From Acidaminococcaceae bacterium (GTDB lineage: Bacteria; Bacillota; Negativicutes; Acidaminococcales; Acidaminococcaceae), in NCBI GenBank assembly GCA_022653215.1, contig JALCSJ010000002.1, positions 1 to 39,814 on the forward strand: a DNA stretch of 39,814 nt, read 5' to 3'. Shown here piece by piece: positions 36,108 to 39,814 of this stretch (its first letter is position 1; each line of letters opens with the position of its first letter). Below the pieces are notes generated by a model. The model was not told where the DNA came from. It did no database searches and was given only the letters and a program-made list of their open reading frames with translations. The position numbers and the translations under genes were made by a program.

Positions 36108-38543
36108 TTAATCTCTGAGCTTTGCTTTAAAAGCACTCTCTACATCTGCCAAAACTTTTTTAATAATAGCATCAACATCGGCATCCACAAGAGTCTTAGC
36201 CTTGTCCTGGAAGGTCAGGTTAAAAGCCATGGACTTACAGCCATCTGTTACCTGTTTGCCTTTATAAACATCAAAAAGTTTGATGTTGGTCAAAAGTTTA
36301 CCGGCATTTTTACGGAGCACAGTCTCCAAATCTGCTTCCGGAGTATCCTCAGGAACAACTACGGCAATATCCCGGGAAGAACTTGGGAACTGAGGAACCG
36401 ATTTATATTGGGGCACAACCAAAGCTTGAGCCAATAAAGGCTCCACTGCTATTTCCATGAGATAAGTTTCCCCTGACAAAGCAAAACTGTTTTGTACTTC
36501 AGGATGAACTTCCCCAAAGTAACCAATTTTCTTGCCGGCATAAATAATATCGCAGCTCTTGCCCGGATGAAGGAAAGGCTCCGTACCCGGCACCAGTTGA
36601 TAATCTTTGGCTGAGACTAAATCCATCAGACCCTCAAAAACACCTTTAACATCAAAGAAATCAACATTGTCTTTGCTGTCATTCCATTGAATAGGCGCAC
36701 GTCTCCCGCTTAAAGCCAGGCACAAAACCGGTTTTTCTTCAGGGAATTCTGTTAACGGCAATTCCTTGGGAACATAAATTCTGCCGATTTCAAAAATATC
36801 TACTCTGTCATTTTGTCTGGCCAGATTATAAGCAACCGTACTTAAAATACTAGGTGCCATGGTTGTACGCATGGTTTTAAATTCATCACTGATCGGGTTC
36901 ATGATATTAATAGCCTTACGTCTAATATCATCAGCGCCTAAATGTAATTTATCGAAATTGTTGGCATGAATAAAGCTATAAGTCATAACTTCATTAAAGC
37001 CTGCTCCTGTTAAATAATCCCGGATTGCATCTTTAACATCTTCGATAGGTTTTTGAGTTCCCTGGGTTATTTCCAGTTTAGGCAAAGTAGAAGGCAATTT
37101 TTCAAAGCCATGCATTCTGGCAATTTCTTCGCTAATATCTGCATCGCATGTTACATCCAGTCTCCAGGTAGGTGCAGTTACCGATAGAGCTCCATCCGGT
37201 GTTTCCGTAACAGCAAAAGCCAGTTTTTTAAGAATAGCAATCATTTCTGCTTTGCTCACATCTGTACCTAAACGGCTATTAATAGCTTCAGCCGTTACTT
37301 TAATAACAACAGGTTTAACCTCTACAGGGTAGTCTTCAACTATGCCGCCCACCGTTTCACAAGCTCCCATTTTTTCCAGCAGATTAGCACATCTGTTCAG
37401 AGCATCATGATTAAGGACAGTATCTACGCCTCTTTCAAACCGTTGAGATGCTTCGCTGCGCAGGCCTAAATCCTTGGATGTATGTCTAATGCTTGGACCG
37501 TTAAAAGTAGCTGATTCCAGCATAACGTTGACCGTATCATAAGTTACTTCTGTAAGTAGTCCACCCATAACACCGCCCAAACCAATAGCTTTTTCCGGAT
37601 CTGCTATTGTAATCATATTATGATTTAAGCTGCGTTCCTGTTCGTCCAAAGTAACAAGCTTTTCCCCATCTCCACCCCGGCGAACTATCCAGGTGTGGTC
37701 GGCAACCTTGTCGTAATCATAGGCATGCATAGGCTGCCCTTCTTCCAGCATAACAAAGTTGGTAACATCTACTACATTGTTAATAGGTCTCATCCCTGCT
37801 GCTCTTAAATGATTCTGCATCCAGACAGGAGAAGGAGCAATTTTAATATTCTTTAAAAGTTTCATGGCAAAACGGCTGCACAAATCCTTGGCTTCGACTT
37901 TAATCGTAGCCATGGTTTTTACATCGCCCCCTGCTTTTTCTTCCACAGTTAAATCAGGCATAGTCATAGGCTTGTCCAAAACTGCCGCTGCTTCTCTTGC
38001 TAAACCCAACATATTAAAGCAATCTCCGCGGTTAGCTGTTAAATCAATATCCAGTACTACATCATCCAGTCCCAGTACCGGTTTAATATCAACACCAATA
38101 GGTGTATCCGGGGGAAGAATATAAATACCGTTTCTTTGTTCCGGCAAAAGCAGTTTAGCATCAATACCCAATTCTTCTGCACTGCACAACATACCGAAAG
38201 AATCTAAACCACGCATTTTTGCTTTTTTCAATTTCATGCCGTTAGGCAGTCTTGAACCTACTACAGCCACCGGAACCATATCATACTGATGAACATTCTG
38301 AGCTCCTGTCAGAATCTGTACCAGGTCTCCTTGTCCAAGATTCATCATGCAAATCCACAGATGGTCAGAATTAGGGTGCCGTTCAATGGTTTCTACTTTA
38401 CCGGTTATAACACCTTCGATGCCTTCTCCCAAATGAATTACTCTCTCTACTTCCAGCCCTACTCCGGTCAGCTTATCAGCCAACACTTCCGGAGTAACAT
38501 TAATATCAACATAATCCTTAAGCCAATTTATAGATGCTAACAT
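36108..38543 (-). CDS. pheT: Phenylalanyl-tRNA synthetase beta subunit
   Basis: MLASINWLKDYVDI, tRNA-binding EMAP-like domain, B3/B4, B5 and FDX-ACB regions; directly downstream of pheS. Confidence 0.97.
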   Translation of the reverse strand: MLASINWLKDYVDINVTPEVLADKLTGVGLEVERVIHLGEGIEGVITGKVETIERHPNSDHLWICMMNLGQGDLVQILTGAQNVHQYDMVPVAVVGSRLPNGMKLKKAKMRGLDSFGMLCSAEELGIDAKLLLPEQRNGIYILPPDTPIGVDIKPVLGLDDVVLDIDLTANRGDCFNMLGLAREAAAVLDKPMTMPDLTVEEKAGGDVKTMATIKVEAKDLCSRFAMKLLKNIKIAPSPVWMQNHLRAAGMRPINNVVDVTNFVMLEEGQPMHAYDYDKVADHTWIVRRGGDGEKLVTLDEQERSLNHNMITIADPEKAIGLGGVMGGLLTEVTYDTVNVMLESATFNGPSIRHTSKDLGLRSEASQRFERGVDTVLNHDALNRCANLLEKMGACETVGGIVEDYPVEVKPVVIKVTAEAINSRLGTDVSKAEMIAILKKLAFAVTETPDGALSVTAPTWRLDVTCDADISEEIARMHGFEKLPSTLPKLEITQGTQKPIEDVKDAIRDYLTGAGFNEVMTYSFIHANNFDKLHLGADDIRRKAINIMNPISDEFKTMRTTMAPSILSTVAYNLARQNDRVDIFEIGRIYVPKELPLTEFPEEKPVLCLALSGRRAPIQWNDSKDNVDFFDVKGVFEGLMDLVSAKDYQLVPGTEPFLHPGKSCDIIYAGKKIGYFGEVHPEVQNSFALSGETYLMEIAVEPLLAQALVVPQYKSVPQFPSSSRDIAVVVPEDTPEADLETVLRKNAGKLLTNIKLFDVYKGKQVTDGCKSMAFNLTFQDKAKTLVDADVDAIIKKVLADVESAFKAKLRD

Positions 38544-38554
38544 AATTTTCCTCC

Positions 38555-39583
<1,029 letters not shown>

Positions 39584-39601
39584 TTACGCCTCCTAAAAAA
39601 A

Positions 39602-39814
39602 ATAAAACCTCCGACCCCTGACAAGGGGCGAAAGTTTCGCGGTACCACCCTATTTTATACTTTTTGGCTATAACGCAGCCAACGCCGTGCCTACTAATAG
39701 TTCAGCACAGTTACTCCAAAGTGAACTTCCTCTATAATTAATGCAACGGTTCTCATCTCTTCCGTTTTTCTGTAGCGTTTTTTATAAAGTACTCTCTTTT
39801 TCATCGCAACTTTT
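39602..39814 (-). promoter_or_regulatory. T-box leader (tRNA-Phe responsive) of pheST, 5' boundary at or beyond the window end
   Basis: Minus strand T-box AGGGTGGTACCGCG (39638-39651), downstream GC stem ACTTTCGCCCCT/AGGGGTCGGAGGT followed by TTTATTTTTTT; candidate specifier TTC at 39723-39725. Confidence 0.9.

Overview
The window is a mostly minus-strand housekeeping region of a low-to-moderate GC Firmicute. Gene content and order suggest Negativicutes, possibly Acidaminococcaceae/Phascolarctobacterium-like; this is inference from proteins only. In order it holds: partial map; a DUF368 membrane protein; a feoA-feoA-feoB operon ending in a small Cys-rich membrane protein that the ORF track misses; a cdaA-cdaR-FAD oxidoreductase-ppaC (CBS/DRTGG pyrophosphatase) operon; an M20 amidohydrolase; an argB-argD-argF-argG-argH operon; a GT51 transglycosylase; pgi; rplM-rpsI; a ROK kinase; an aquaporin; gltX copy 1; a DEAD-box helicase; five tRNAs; a hypothetical protein; thyX; a ctsR-radA-carD-yacL-ispDF-gltX-cysS-mrnC block (in transcription order); three more tRNAs; and pheS-pheT behind a T-box leader cut by the window edge. 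I saw no CRISPR array, transposon, prophage or rRNA, and no clear novel defence or biosynthetic system. The more interesting signals are regulatory or architectural: a perfect palindrome just downstream of the feo promoter; two dispersed long hairpins with nearly the same sequence and a compensatory stem change, one with its arm duplicated into the end of argH; direct heptads inside the ctsR promoter spacer where mcsA-mcsB-clpC and disA are absent from the expected synteny; two full-length glutamyl-tRNA synthetases; tandem carD promoters; mirror-image face-to-face extended -10 elements between map and DUF368; and a -35 hexamer of rplM that contains the ROK kinase stop codon.
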